The notes under the pieces: model-generated
Told to the model about the DNA's origin: nothing
The model's database searches: none
The model's input: only the letters and a program-made list of their open reading frames with translations
Shown here: in pieces, positions 46,165-58,133 of the stretch
Layout: the number at the start of each line of letters is the position of its first letter
Position numbering within the stretch: the stretch's first letter is position 1
Translations under genes and position numbers: made by a program
DNA from: Erpetoichthys calabaricus
Lineage: Eukaryota > Chordata > Cladistia > Polypteriformes > Polypteridae
Length of the DNA stretch: 64,000 bases
Assembly (NCBI RefSeq): GCF_900747795.2
Contig: NC_041394.2
Coordinates: 290,349,564-290,413,563, forward strand
Reading direction: 5' to 3'

Positions 46165-49100
46165 AACACAGTACAAGGGGACCTTGAAGTTATTCTGGAA
46201 TTTCTGGAAGAACACAGGAGATGTAAGAAAGAAAATGATCAAGATTTCATTAGAGGTGAGAAAAAAGAACATTTTAGGCATCTTTTATGAGTCTGTACCC
46301 AAAGCTAACAAAACTACATAATAAAATAAATATGGTTATGCAAACTATCTATAATATAGTATTTTCTAAACATATCTACGGTATAGAGAGCATCCATCTT
46401 CCTATTCCGTATCACCACTGTTGTCGTTATATCTTCTTTCTTATATATCTTAATTGAATTCAGAAATAACTGACCTTTTTAAGAATCTATTAGCAAATGT
46501 TCTCAACATGGACATCTGAGGAAATAACTACGTACTATCTGAAAAATAAATGTGTCTGTCCTTTTTAAACATTACCGGAAATGTAAATGAGAAAAAACAC
46601 TTTTTTTATTCTCTTATCTATTCTTATTTTTATTTGGCTCAAATATGGATAAAAAATGATAAGCGACAATACACAAGTCCCACATGTTTTGAATATGTGT
46701 GCACCACTCTAAATATACTGTTTCATAAAATCTAAATGCCATAAACATTTATTCACATATTCTGCACATTTTTATACAAACTGTTTTGTTTATATTGGTA
46801 TACACTACCTAGAATTTTAACATGTTTGTCTCAGAGTGCATCAGGAAAAAAATTGTTTTCCTCAACATTGAAAATTTGTCTTTATGAACAAAGTTTCACA
46901 CATTTTTATAAATACAATCAAGTTCACAAAGTTAAGAATTACTGGTTAATAGAGAAAGATGGATTATCATAACCACATATAAGTTTTCTTAATTATCATT
47001 TTACTATAAATTGCATTGTTAAATCAGTCTTCTTGAACTTATTTCTCCAGAAAACAACATTTTTGGATTCCATTGCTATGAATACTATAACAGTGATGTA
47101 GATACAAAGTGTGATTTATTACATTTTCCAGAACACATCTTCAAGAATGAGGTATGTTTCTTATCTAACTGAGCAAATCCTAATGAAAACTAAAGAAGAT
47201 CATAAAGTGGTAGCCTTGACCCCAAAAATCATACCTTGGTAAAGTAACTTAATTGTTTTAACTGACAGAGAAAATAATTTATACTACATTTCTTATCATG
47301 CCACCTTTAATGTATTTATGTTGTGAGAGAGTATTGCTTCTCAAAGCTGTCAACACAGCAGTTCCATTGCTGTTGCAAGATTTTGTTTTTCAGGTATATA
47401 ATCATTGTAGACATGATATTTTGCCACTAATACTAAGTTTTCTATTATTATTCTCTACATCTTGTACAGCATTTAGAGAAAGAGCCTTCCAGTTTAAACA
47501 TTTGGGATGTTTCAACAGTGTCTCCAGATAATCAGCTGAACCACTGTATCTCATCAGACCCAGGGCTCAATTACAGTGAAAGCAAAGTGGCAAAAAGTAA
47601 GATGGTTAAGTTACAATATGGTGTTTCTATTGGGAGTTTCAAATCAGACATCCTGAAAAATTTACAGATACAAAATAGCGACAGAAAAGCATATAATATT
47701 AACATTACATTTCCAACTCTGACTCACTGTGTAACTCAAAGCAAGTCACTATGTGCCGAAAATTGATAGGTTCTCTACTTGCAATGAGACTTCAGATAAT
47801 GTAAAAACAAAAAAAACCATTTTTATTTATTTAAATGAACATTCATAAAAATATATTTCCATTCATTTTCTAAGCCTTCTTAACTCCTATGTGGGGTCAA
47901 AGTAAGCATGTCTACTCTTTCATTGCAAGGGCCCAACCATGAACATAACAGTTGGATAATTTAAAGCTGCCATTTAACCTCAACTGCACAGCGTTGGAGC
48001 ACAGGAGGAAGTCACAATGTCTGGCAGAATTACCTGCTGACATTGAGAGAACATGAAAACTTTGCATAGACAATGTTGGCTATGAATCAAATCACTAGTA
48101 CTAAACACTGCGTTGGCGTCTGTTTTGAGCACACCCAAACATATTCTCCTAATTTTCTAATAAATAAGTGTGAACTCTACTGAATTGTTTAAAAAATGTC
48201 TGGATTTGGATAAATCAGCCCAGTATATTGAAGATAGATGACTATTAGTGCAAATAACACACGGGAGGAAAGTGGCCTGGGCCTATGCAGTCTAAAGTGG
48301 AACATCCTTAAATGAGGAATAACAGAAAATTAACACTAAAATTCAAATTTCATTTGGCAAATTTTGAACAATTTCATAATTGTAATTCACATTATGGTGT
48401 AAAGTTGTAATATGCAATAAATTGAAACACTCCTGTTTAAAATTGGAAGCAGAAACTATTAACGATAATAGTGTCTAAAATATAAGAAAAATAAACATAG
48501 CCAAATATGCTGCAACTTGAACCCACCAACCCAGTGCCAGGTGGTCTATCTTCCAAAAATTGAATGAGATTTCTTTCTGTGGTGTAAAGGAATTACTGTA
48601 TAATGGTTTGCCAGCTTAATGTTAATTGCACTTGTGATTAAGTTGATTTATGCAGGGAAACATTAACTATAATTACCAAATCAATGAGATATATAGGAAA
48701 CAAACAGCAAAATAGCATGCAGTGATTCTTAATTATCCAATGAATAAATCCATCCACCCAATTTCTTATCCTGCATATCCAGGGTTGGTTTCTTGTTCAT
48801 GTTTGATATGCATCTGTCTTGCATTATTATTAACTTAATACAGTATTCATTAAATAATTGGGGGAGTTACAGTTTACTTCTTAATTATTATAAACTTTTT
48901 TTCCCAAAAAATATAATTTGAGGACAAAGTGTGATTCCTTTTATTTTGCCCTGCATGTTAAGTAAATGAATTTAAAGTCATTTTAAGAGAATTATCATTT
49001 TGCAAGATGAAGAGAATTAATAGCAGAGCAAGAAAATTGCAAGGCTCTGAAAATTATACTGATCAATTTGTGTGTACTCTTAAAGTGAGAAAATGCATTT

Positions 49101-50489
49101 TGTAACATTTAGTTTATACATTTTTTTATGATTCTTTTTGGCTTTGTACTTGACAGCATTAATTCTACTGAAAAGGAGTTAGGCACTGATTTGTTATGTT
49201 ACCTCATTTAATTTATTGTACACTATACAAATGATTAGTGCTGTTGCATCACTTGTCTAGGAGACCAGGAGCTTAGTCACTTTTTGTATGAAGTTTACAT
49301 CATGTTTTCCCGGTGTTTATGAAGGCTTCTCTCTATTCAATCTGATTTTCCTCCCACATCACAAAGAAATGTGTGTTAGGTTAATTGGTAGCTTCAAATG
49401 AGTGTAGGAAATACGAAATGAACTGGCCACTTATCTGGGACTGGTCATCCTCTAGTGCCTGATATTTCAGGTATAAATAATGAATGGATGGATTAGAAAG
49501 AAAACATAATAAATAAAAGATTGGTGGTATTTAAATGAGTAGATTCACACAAGTCCAAAGATCCAAGTCTGATTCCTGGTCCAACCCATCTTTTTTTGAA
49601 CCCAGCCATTGATCCACACTGAATCAACATTTTCCTCTGCAGGTTTATTGGAAACCAGTCTATCCCAGCAGCATCAGGCACAAGACAAACCCCCATACAT
49701 GGATGAGACACTAGTCAGTTGCAGGACACTTATGCCCCACTTTACTGTTTGCAATAAAACAAACACACTTATTTTTGAGAGTTTGGAACAGATCAGTGGA
49801 GAAAACCCTCACTACTACTTGACAACATCCTGACCAGTCAATTATGTATGGTCTTTGAAAGTTCTTCTCATGCCTCCTCACATGGGTCTCCTTCCTTATC
49901 CCAAAGATGTACATTGGGCTAAATGGTAATTTCTAAGTTTGCCCTGTGCACAGTATTGGACTTGTATCCCATCCTGATATGGTTACTGCCATACACCTGG
50001 TGGTACTGGAATATGATCTCCTCCCCACTTTACCTTGTACTGGAAACAGCATTATATTATATTGGCACTGTATTGCTTTGAATTACTCCATAGGCGGTTA
50101 CATATTCATCTTTCTTATATTTTATTATTTGTCTTTAAGAAAAGAAGATACGCCTTTTCCAGTTCCTATTTGAAATGCTGGAGGACCCGAACATGGCTAA
50201 TTGCATCTCCTGGGTACATCAATCTAGTGGCATGTTCCAGTTTTCTTCTGAAAACAAGGACAAACTGGCAGAGATCTGGGGTCGAAGGAAAGGCAACAGG
50301 AAAATAATGACCTATCAGAAAATGTCCAGAGCTTTGCGCAATTATGCAAGAACGGGGGAGATCACAAAAGTTAAAATGAAACTGACATACCAGTTTAGTG
50401 GATTTATTTTGAACTCCTTAAGAGAAGAATGTCAGTTTATTGACAAACAGGCTGCTTATGTGGAGATGGTGACAGGTTTACAAGACTAG
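46165..50489 (+). CDS. Spi-group ETS factor, SPIC paralog
   Basis: Predicted exons are 46165-46255, 47051-47151, 47470-47596 and 50140-50489, all with AG/GT borders. The phases (0, 1, 0, 1) are the same as in SPIC. With an upstream ATG the protein is 223 residues. The N-terminus reads '[15 protein letters not shown]'. The ETS domain covers about residues 108-193 and begins '[20 protein letters not shown]'. Its recognition helix is '[13 protein letters not shown]' (Arg 171 and 174 kept), followed by 'KMKLTYQF'. '[17 protein letters not shown]' is closest to SPIC ('[17 protein letters not shown]' in human), less so to PU.1 or Spi-B. The tail after the ETS domain is about 30 residues and unrelated to the SPIC tail. 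It is likely a nuclear, GGAA-binding regulator. It may correspond to the Spi-D type known from non-mammals, but that is inference. Confidence 0.85.
47860..48110 (-). repeat. Old V-SINE-like relic in Spi intron
   Basis: Reversed tail 'ccattcattttctaagcc' and order of blocks as in the minus-strand SINE. Very diverged. Confidence 0.45.
49235..50000. repeat. Cluster of old SINE relics in Spi intron
   Basis: A plus-strand copy ends in 'aatgaatggatgga' at about 49235-49495, with 'cctcccacatcacaaagaaa' in its core. A minus-strand piece ('ctatcccagcagcatcaggc') lies at about 49560-49740. A further plus piece ('cccaaagatgtacattgggc') lies at about 49850-49975. All are heavily worn. Confidence 0.45.
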
Positions 50490-50834
50490 TCAAGGGTATG
50501 TTCAAATGCTCAAACTGCTTTTAGGAAGAAATGGCATAGCATTTAGAGGTGCCTCTGAAATGTGTTATCTACATTCTGTTACAGAATCAGAGCCAAGATG
50601 AAACATCAGTACCAAAATATTATTGTCACGTAACGAGTGAACACGACACACTAACATTGGTGTCTTTAACCAACACTACCAAAGAATATTTGCAACTTCC
50701 CAGACTACATGAACATGTCCATTAGCTCAACAGTCTGAATCACATTTCATGCTCTGTAGCTAGAGTAGTTACTGTAAGATTAAAGTTTCAAGCCTGGGAA
50801 GGGAATGACCTGGGAAAAATAGATGTAAACCATC

Positions 50835-51145
50835 CTCCCATACATTACTGAACTACTCTATCCATATACCCAGATTCGGAGAGACAACAGTCTACCCTGG
50901 CAGCACTGGGAACAAGATAGGAAATTACTCTGAATGGAATGACTGTCCAGCACAGGGAACAGTCAAGTTGACACTTGTAAGAGGTCAATTTGGAGGCACC
51001 AATCAACAAAATATCCTCCCTGGTGGAAGATGAGACACAGAAGGTGAGAACTTGTAAACCCTTCAAAGACAGTAAAACATGGCAGATTTGTAAGTGAGAC
51101 TCTAGAGCTGCGATGTGGCAGCAATAACCACTGTGACCCTATGCT
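50835..51145 (-). repeat. Old V-SINE-like relic
   Basis: Minus-strand order of blocks, from 'gagacaacagtctaccctgg' to 'gatgtggcagcaataaccac'. It lies just after the second Spi gene. Confidence 0.45.
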
Positions 51146-51219
51146 TTCCTGTTATAATAATTTGAAAAACTACACATTTACAAAATAGAGAATAGTAAAA
51201 CTTTCACAACTATCCTAAT

Positions 51220-51725
51220 TAGTGTTGGAACGGTACTAAAATTTTGATTTTGGTATCAGTACCAGCTTTCAGACCTTAGTGACTATGCCAAAATGGTTCA
51301 GAAGCGAATAATGGATAACTCCCCTCCATACTCGACCTCTGTCTCACAACTGCTTTATTCCCCCAGCCCAAGAACATGCAGGCACCTCTTTACTCTGCTG
51401 TACAATTGTGTGTTTCCCTGTTGCACTGCACTTTGCAAATCATTAACAGAACTGAGTTTGGAGTTGTTCCTTGCAGTCTCCGGAACATTTATATAAATGC
51501 TGTATATACATTTTAAGACCAAGGGGGCTGATGGGCCCTTTAGTGATTCTACCTAGAATACATATATTAATTTGAACAGTTAAACAAACTGTATTTGTCA
51601 TGTTAATAAAAAACTAATAAACAAGTTGCTTGAAAACTATCATTTACTACTGGTACTATACTGTTTAGTAAACTGTTTTTTTTTTTGCTACTTTTTCAGT
51701 ACAGGTATACAGCGCAACCCTAACC
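51220..51725. mobile_element. Possible hAT-like non-autonomous element
   Basis: The left end 'tagtgttggaacggtactaa' and the right end '...cagcgcaacccta' are partly inverted. 'ggtatcagtacc' and 'agtacaggtata' lie inside, a layout common in hAT-derived elements. No matching 8-bp duplication was seen. A related short piece lies at 56838-56890. Confidence 0.4.
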
Positions 51726-52852
51726 CTGATACAGAAAATGGAGAAAGGAATCGCTAGATGCTTTAATGAAGGCAAAAACTAGATAAGGGGCTAACTGTTG
51801 TCAAATGTCTTATTTTTACCCACTTAGGTTATTCTAGCATTAATACTGTGTGATGAATCTTTGTAACCTGGCATTTAGCAGACATAATGGATGGGCATCA
51901 ATCCATACTTGAACTTCTAATTATTAACACAGTAAATGCTGTAAACATCACAGGCCTGGCTACTTAAAGATTTAAACTATATTTTCCAGTTTAGTAGATT
52001 CTTCATAACTACAGTAAAAAACAGGATATATTCATGTTGGAAAAATATCTGAACAATTAACTACTGTATGCAGCCCAAAATATAGTAAATTTGAATTTTA
52101 TTTTTTTTAATATAATCTTTTCCTAGTTAAACAGCTTAGAAGAAAAATGCGCTCCAAAGAACAAACCAATCAGGACCATTTTTCTGAGGTGATTTCTCTT
52201 GTGATAAAACAACTATATACCCAAAACACTCTGTAAAATGGCCTAGTTCCAATAGGCTAAGGAACATTGTCCTGTCCTGGACACTAATAGAGTTTCCCTC
52301 ATAGACTAAACAGATACTACTGATATATGTTGCTATATTTTCGTTACATGAAATGAGTATTAGTGAAAGCATTTCCCAAAACCACATTTTATCTACATGA
52401 GCCCCAAGTCTCTTCATTATTTAAAAAAATATATACGAGCAGTTTGCCTTGCTGCTAAGTTATCTTTACTCTTTTCTGGTATCTGCACTGCCTTCTGTAT
52501 ATTTTGTTAGAAACACTCTTCCCCGAAACAGGGACACCTTGAAGACCTCACTGAAACCACAACACAAATACAATATGACATTTGCGGCTTGACTCCTCCA
52601 GACTCTATGTAATTTATGGGACAGCTTGTTTATTAGGTTTCCACAACATGCTTACTCACATCTGATCTGATTCAGTGTTGTGTAAAAGGAGATTTTATAT
52701 TATTTTTTTCTTTTTATTAAACAGTTATTGACCAGTGTCTCTGTTGTATGTTTTATATTGTGCTTGTTGGCTGACATATCATTCTACCTTAACTGCATTC
52801 TACTGTACTGTATTTTGAGCTCATTTCATTTTATGATGTGAACTTTTACATT
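51726..52852. other. Nothing recognised
   Basis: No gene or repeat family identified. Confidence 0.4.
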
Positions 52853-52865
52853 TGTATCTATTTAT

Positions 52866-53175
52866 CCATCCATCCATTTTCCAACCCACTGAATCCGAAC
52901 ATAGGGTCACGGGGGTCTGCTGGAGCCAATCCCAGCCAACACAGGGCACAAGGCAGGAACCAATCCCGGGCAGGGTGCCAACCCACCGCAGGACACACAC
53001 AAACACACCCACACACCAAGCACACACTAGGGCCAATTTAGAATCACCAATCCACCTAACCAGCATGTCTTTGGACTGTGGGAGGAAACCGGAGCGCCCG
53101 GAGGAAACCCACGCAGACACGGGGAGAACATGCAAACTCCACGCAGGGAGGACCCGGGAAGCGAACCCAGGTCCC
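52866..53175 (-). mobile_element. V-SINE-type SINE, young copy
   Basis: Clear on the minus strand from the B-box side of the tRNA-like head, through 'cgtgtctgcgtgggtttcct' and 'gtccaaagacatgctggtta', to 'aaaatggatggatggatgg'. A perfect 13-bp target duplication, TGTATCTATTTAT, lies at 52853-52865 and 53176-53188. The first bases of the head are missing. Confidence 0.95.
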
Positions 53176-53280
53176 TGTATCTATTTATTTAGAAGAAAAT
53201 GAATTTTCAAATTACAAGTATAGAAAGACAGTACTATACAAAGTCATTCTTTCATTAATCCCGTAAATTATCCTTTAAAG

Positions 53281-53885
53281 TAGGAGTTCTTAAACTCTAG
53301 TTCTGGAGGTCTGCAGTGGCAGCAAGTTTTTGCTCTAACTAAATTTTTTATTAGAACCCATTTATTTACTGCTAAACCAGTATATTTTTAGGCTTAGATT
53401 TAATTAAGTATTTTCTACAATTCAGAACCCTTACTTGCCTATTTTAGTTTAAAACAGCAGCAGTTACGTTTTAATTCTCGTCTGTCTTCTTAAGCAATCC
53501 TCAGTTAATAATGAGGTGCAAATGACAAAGGAGCCAACAGCTCTCCAGCTACTGTTTTTCTTTTTAAACCTATGTACATGCATCATGAAGTATCTGTGTT
53601 AATGCAATGTTGTGAAATAAATGAGACAGAAGGTAAGGACCAAGAGGTAGAAATCTCTTCTGGACTAACAACATATGGATGATGTTCTCAGAAAATGAAA
53701 AATCTACAGCATAATACAGATTTATCTTGAAAGAATGAAAGCACTAACAAGCCATATAATTAAATGCATTTTTTCCATTACCTTCAAGACCTGGCTTCTT
53801 TTCACAAAACTAGTTGGAATAAAAAAACTGCAGCCACTGTGGACTTCCAGGACCAGAGTTGTGTACCTCAGCTCTAAAGTAAACA
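53281..53885. mobile_element. Inverted-repeat element, about 0.6 kb
   Basis: The left end 'agttctggaggtctgcagtg' and the right end 'cactgtggacttccaggacc' are complementary with mismatches over about 60 bases. This end is widespread in fish as a non-autonomous DNA transposon. No coding capacity. Confidence 0.6.
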
Positions 53886-54453
53886 GACCTGAACCTGCAA
53901 TTTCCTTCTCAAGGTTGTAAAAGGCTGTATAATCAGTCTCTCCCTGACTGGAGTGCATGTGTGGATGTGACATTAGCCCCTTATAAGGCACACCTGCACA
54001 CATACATGGTCATAAGCATTAAGCACAAAACCACACAAATATTATTTATATTACCACAATACTTCAAACCTCCAAAATAAGGAGAAACATACATTAAACA
54101 AGTGTGCAAAGTCTGAAAGTTGGGTCTTTACTTTTAATTACAAAATTGAAAAAATGTTCTACTACTCTTGTGGTGATGAGAAATAAGTAGCAAGCAGATG
54201 TGCTGCAGCATCAGTATGACTTGTGAAAGCACAGAATTATATTTGTAAACAGGTGGCCAAGATGAAAGAAACTTAAATCTTATTTTTTGTGATTTAATTA
54301 GTATTAAGAAATTAGTATACATCTGAAATAACAATAATTATCCAAAACCCATTTCAGGTAAATACAGGTATACATAAAAACACAAATAACATCATTATAA
54401 AACAACAGCTTTTGAAGATTATTAAGAAAATGAGCTTCCATTTATTTTATGAA
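53886..54453. other. Nothing recognised
   Basis: AT-rich DNA up to the Helitron-like element. Confidence 0.4.
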
Positions 54454-54475
54454 TCTATATATATAATTCACTAAG

Positions 54476-55060
54476 CCGACAGAACAAGCAAGACAACCAT
54501 GGGATATGCACGGCATAGCCACGCCCGCCAACTCACAGAGACCCGCCCACCAAGTCTAATGAGACAGAAAAGCCGACAGAACAAGCAAGACAAACATGGA
54601 ATATGCACGGCATAGCCATGCCGCCAACTCACAGAGACCCGCCCACCAACTCTAATGAGACGAGACCGCCTGCACGCCCGCCTGACTGTTACCGGCATTC
54701 ACCGGAATGTACTGGAGTGTAAAACCATCACAGCTTTTAACTCACAAACTGCAACAACTCACCAAACACCGCCACCCTGTCTCTCTAGGCATTCACACTG
54801 CCGGAAGACAACCATGGGATATGCAAGAAATAGTCACGTCCATCAACTTGCAAAGCCCTGCCCACCAACTCTAACACCATAGGATACGACAACTCACGGA
54901 GACACGCCCACCAACTCTAAGAGCATGGGACGAGAACGCCTGCCTGCCCGCCCGCCTGACTGTTACCAGCGTTCATTGCAATGTACTGGAGTGTTAAACC
55001 ATCACAACTGCTAACTCACAAACTGCAACAATTCACCAAACACCACCTCAGTCGCTTTAT
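54476..55060 (+). repeat. Nested tandem duplications in Helitron-like element
   Basis: A unit of about 95 bases with 'aagccgacagaacaagcaag' repeats at 54476 and 54569. A larger block ('cgcccgcctgactgttacc', 'atgtactggagtgt', 'actcacaaactgcaacaa') occurs at about 54670-54770 and 54950-55050. Confidence 0.85.
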
Positions 55061-55182
55061 ATATCTAAGAAGATATATAGATACTCATTATTCCCCGGCA
55101 CGCGTCCACCCACGCTCTCAAGGCATTCACAGTGCCTGCTCATGTGCCCGGATGCAACAACTCACCACACACAAATTTTGCT

Positions 55183-55662
55183 TAATTTGAGTCAACACGG
55201 AAAACCTCACCCAGCCCGGACACGGAGGGGATTGACAGATTGATAGCTCTTTCTCGATTCTGTGGGTGGTGGTGCATGGCCGTTCTTAGTTGGTGGAGTG
55301 ATTTGTCTGGTTAATTCAGAAAACGAAAGAGACTCCCGCCTGCTAAATAGTTACGTGACCCAAGAGCAGTCAGCGTCCAACTTCTTAGAGGGACAAGTGG
55401 CTTTCAGCCATGTGAGATTGAGCATTAACAGGTCTGTGATGCCCTTGGATGTCCGGTATTGCACGTGCACTACACTGAATGGATCAATGTGTGTGTACCC
55501 GGCGCCGAGAGACGTGGGTAAGCCGTTGAACCCCATTCGTGATGGAGACCGGGGCTTGCAAATGTTCCCAGTAAGTGTGGGTCATACGCTCGCACTGATT
55601 ACGTCCCTGCCCTTTGTACACACACCCCCTCGCTACTACTATGGTCGGGTGACTTGGTGGAT
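55183..55662 (+). pseudogene. 18S rRNA gene fragment, decayed
   Basis: The sequence follows the 3' domain of vertebrate 18S rRNA in order: 'gcttaatttga(g)tcaaca', 'ggattgacagattgatagct', 'ggtggtgcatggccgttctt', 'aacttcttagagggacaagt', 'aacaggtctgtgatgccctt', 'gttgaaccccattcgtgatg', 'gtccctgccctttgtacaca', 'cgctactac'. It lacks about 20 bases near the 'ttgcaa' region and has many C-to-T and G-to-A differences at former CpG sites, so it is an old, methylated, non-functional copy. It begins and ends inside the rRNA, so this is not part of an rDNA unit. The 158-codon open frame here is a by-product. Confidence 0.93.
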
Positions 55663-56214
55663 TATATATAGAAAAGCAGCCGGAACCGCAAAGAACAATG
55701 AAAAGTCAACGTGGTTCAGAGGTGCATGTGGACTGTAGCAGAGACAAAAGCGACTAAGTCGGTGTTTGGAAAATGAACAGTCAACGTGACTCACAGGTGC
55801 ATGTGGACTGTACACAGACGAAAGCGACTCAGTGAAGAGTTGGGGGCAGGCACATGAGCAGGCAGTGCGTACTGAACGATGACTGAGAGATGACTAAGAA
55901 ATCAGCAGACTAGAATGGTGGGGGGGCCGGGACAGAGGGGGTGTCCTTCCCCTCCCCCCCCCATTCCGCCGTCCACGCCCGAGTGTCATCCAGCCCCGTC
56001 CCTCGCTCTGGGAGGTGGAGGCGCAACGGCAGTCCTCCAGTTTTCAGTCACAGACAATTGTATGTTGGTTCGTAGCGTGCATTGTTGCAATGTTACTTTT
56101 CTTGGTGGTTTATTAAATTATGGATTTTTCAAATGTTCATTTTTTCCCTGTGCTTAAAACTCATTAAAAGAGCGGCGTGATTATGCGGCATATGCTACAC
56201 CACGGGTTGGCTAG

Positions 56215-57635
56215 TTTACTTTAATATTATATGGTAGAGAGGAGTCAAGTCTATTTCAGCTGCCTCACAAACCAACCATGGATTGGACACTGGTCCATTG
56301 TATGGCAATATTCTACTGTATATAGTATAACTTGATTTTTTGTGTTTGATAGAATTAAAGGAAGCTTGCTGCCAGACAAAATGTTTTGCTAAAATTATAG
56401 GAAGCTTAGCTGATACTTCTGCAATTTGATCTAAACATTAGATCAACAGTCCTAGTAGCTGAGATGAGGTAGCACCAGTCACCTACATACCACACCTAAC
56501 AGGCCAATAAAATTTTGTTTTACTGATCAATGGACATTAAAATGAATTTCCCATTTAGAGTTATAAACCTACTACATTACAGTATTCACTTTTTTTTTTT
56601 CAAAACTCTACACACAAATGCCTTCATGTATCATTGGCTTAACTATATGGTCATTTAGAAAGCACTATCTTCAATATCATTAATTCAAGTCAGCAAGGCA
56701 GGGACACATTTAGCACACATTTCCCCTGCTTTTCATATTCATTTTTGGAGTGTGTCAAGGCATGGGAGTACAGTACGCAATTGTGCGGCGGACATTGGAG
56801 GCAACTGTAAGATGGAGATGGGGTTAGGTATGGGTTGTATGATACCAGTATTGGGGTCCAAATGCTGGTATCGATATCTAGGTCAAAATTTTAGTTCCAA
56901 TTCAAAACACTCAAAACATTACACACAAATAGCACTGCACTTGAATGTTAATTCTGCATAACTTTTGTTAATAAATGGCCATTAGAGCAAATGTAAGCAT
57001 CACATCAATATCGACAGAACAAAAATCTCCAAACATTAAAAACAGGAATATGGTAGAAGTTATTGTTTGTCCCTGAATTCTTGCCTCTTCAGTTTTGTCC
57101 AAGTTATTTGGTTCAGAGAAAATGTTCTAAAGTCAGTTGGAAATATAGATAGCAGTTCAATGTAAAATCATTGTTGTAACCTGTGGTCAAGGGCAAAGGA
57201 CAGCTTACCACTGTGCAATATGATGCCCTTCCATATGCTGCACCATTCAGAGGCTCAGTCTGCTTGGCTGAGGATGAAAACCTCTTATTCCTCAGTTACA
57301 TACATTTTTGCTCCTGAAACGGAAACCTGCTGTCTAACGAAGGATGACTAGCCAGGAGGGAATGTTCCTGTGAGTGATTCCTTGTCAGTGACAGTTGTGA
57401 TAAGAAGTAATGAGTGAAACTGGTATTTCACAAGAAAAAAACACCTCACAATATAAATTGTATTTTGCTTCCAGCAAAATCGGTGCTATTGACAGAAGAA
57501 GAAAGATATTTAGTTCCTGTCTGGGAACATATACATGAATGAATTCTGTATGTGTCTGCCTATCACTTTATATTTAAATAAAGATCTCTAGGCTGAATTC
57601 ACTTTAATTTAATCCTGATACTCTGTATAAACAAT
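56215..57635. other. Nothing recognised but a small hAT-like scrap
   Basis: Around 56838-56890 'gataccagtattgg' and 'ggtatcgatatcta' resemble the element at 51220. The rest is unassigned. Confidence 0.35.
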
Positions 57636-57639
57636 TCAT

Positions 57640-58122
57640 TATAATAACTATTCATGGAGGCTCTAAAATCCGTACTAACCCCTACTCTCTCTTCTGTTTC
57701 TTTTCCCGGTTTTTTGTGGTGGCGACCTGCGCCACCACCACCTAATCAAAGCATCATGATGTTCCTACATTGAATGATTAAAAGCCAAAAGTCTGCATGA
57801 CCATCATCATCAAGTCCTTCCAGTGGGAACCCTAAATACAATGAGGACTGTTTCATTTATGTTAGGTAGAATGCCCAGAGGGGGCTGGGTGGTCTCATGG
57901 TCTGGAACCCCTACAGATTTTATTTTTTTCTCTCTAGTTGTCTGGAGTTTTTTTTTGTTTTTTCTGTCCCCCCTGGCCATCGGACCTTACTCTTATTAAT
58001 TAGTGTTGTCTTATTTTAATTCTTACTTTGTCCTTTATTTTTCTTTTCTTCATGAAAAGCACTTTGAGCTACATTATTTGTATGAAAATGTGCTATATAA
58101 ATAAATATTGTTGTTGTTGTTG
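57640..58122 (+). mobile_element. LINE 3' untranslated tail
   Basis: The stretch ends 'agcactttgagctacatt', 'gaaaatgtgctatataaata', then TTG repeats, a 3' end found on fish non-LTR retroposons. The upstream part has 'cctggccatcggaccttac'. No coding part remains. The clade is tentative (Rex1/CR1-like). Confidence 0.65.
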
Positions 58123-58133
58123 TAGTAGTAAAA

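Larger units (their letters stand above)
54454..56214 (+). mobile_element. Helitron-like element carrying 18S rRNA sequence
   Basis: It starts TCTATATATATAATTCACTA after an A and ends 'cacgggttggCTAG' before a T, the TC...CTRR layout with A/T flanks. The inside has three parts. The first is a GC-rich region with nested tandem duplications (54476-55060). The second is about 480 bases of 18S ribosomal RNA gene (55183-55662). The third is a downstream part with two copies of 'gtgcatgtggactgta' and a poly-G/poly-C block. No Rep or helicase frame is present, so it depends on another element to move. The 3' hairpin is weaker than in the other Helitrons here, so the class is probable rather than certain. 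Confidence 0.72.

Noticed and set aside
55262-55738. 158-codon open frame on the plus strand
   Set aside because: It lies over the 18S rRNA fragment, and the nucleotide match explains the sequence. It is not a protein gene.
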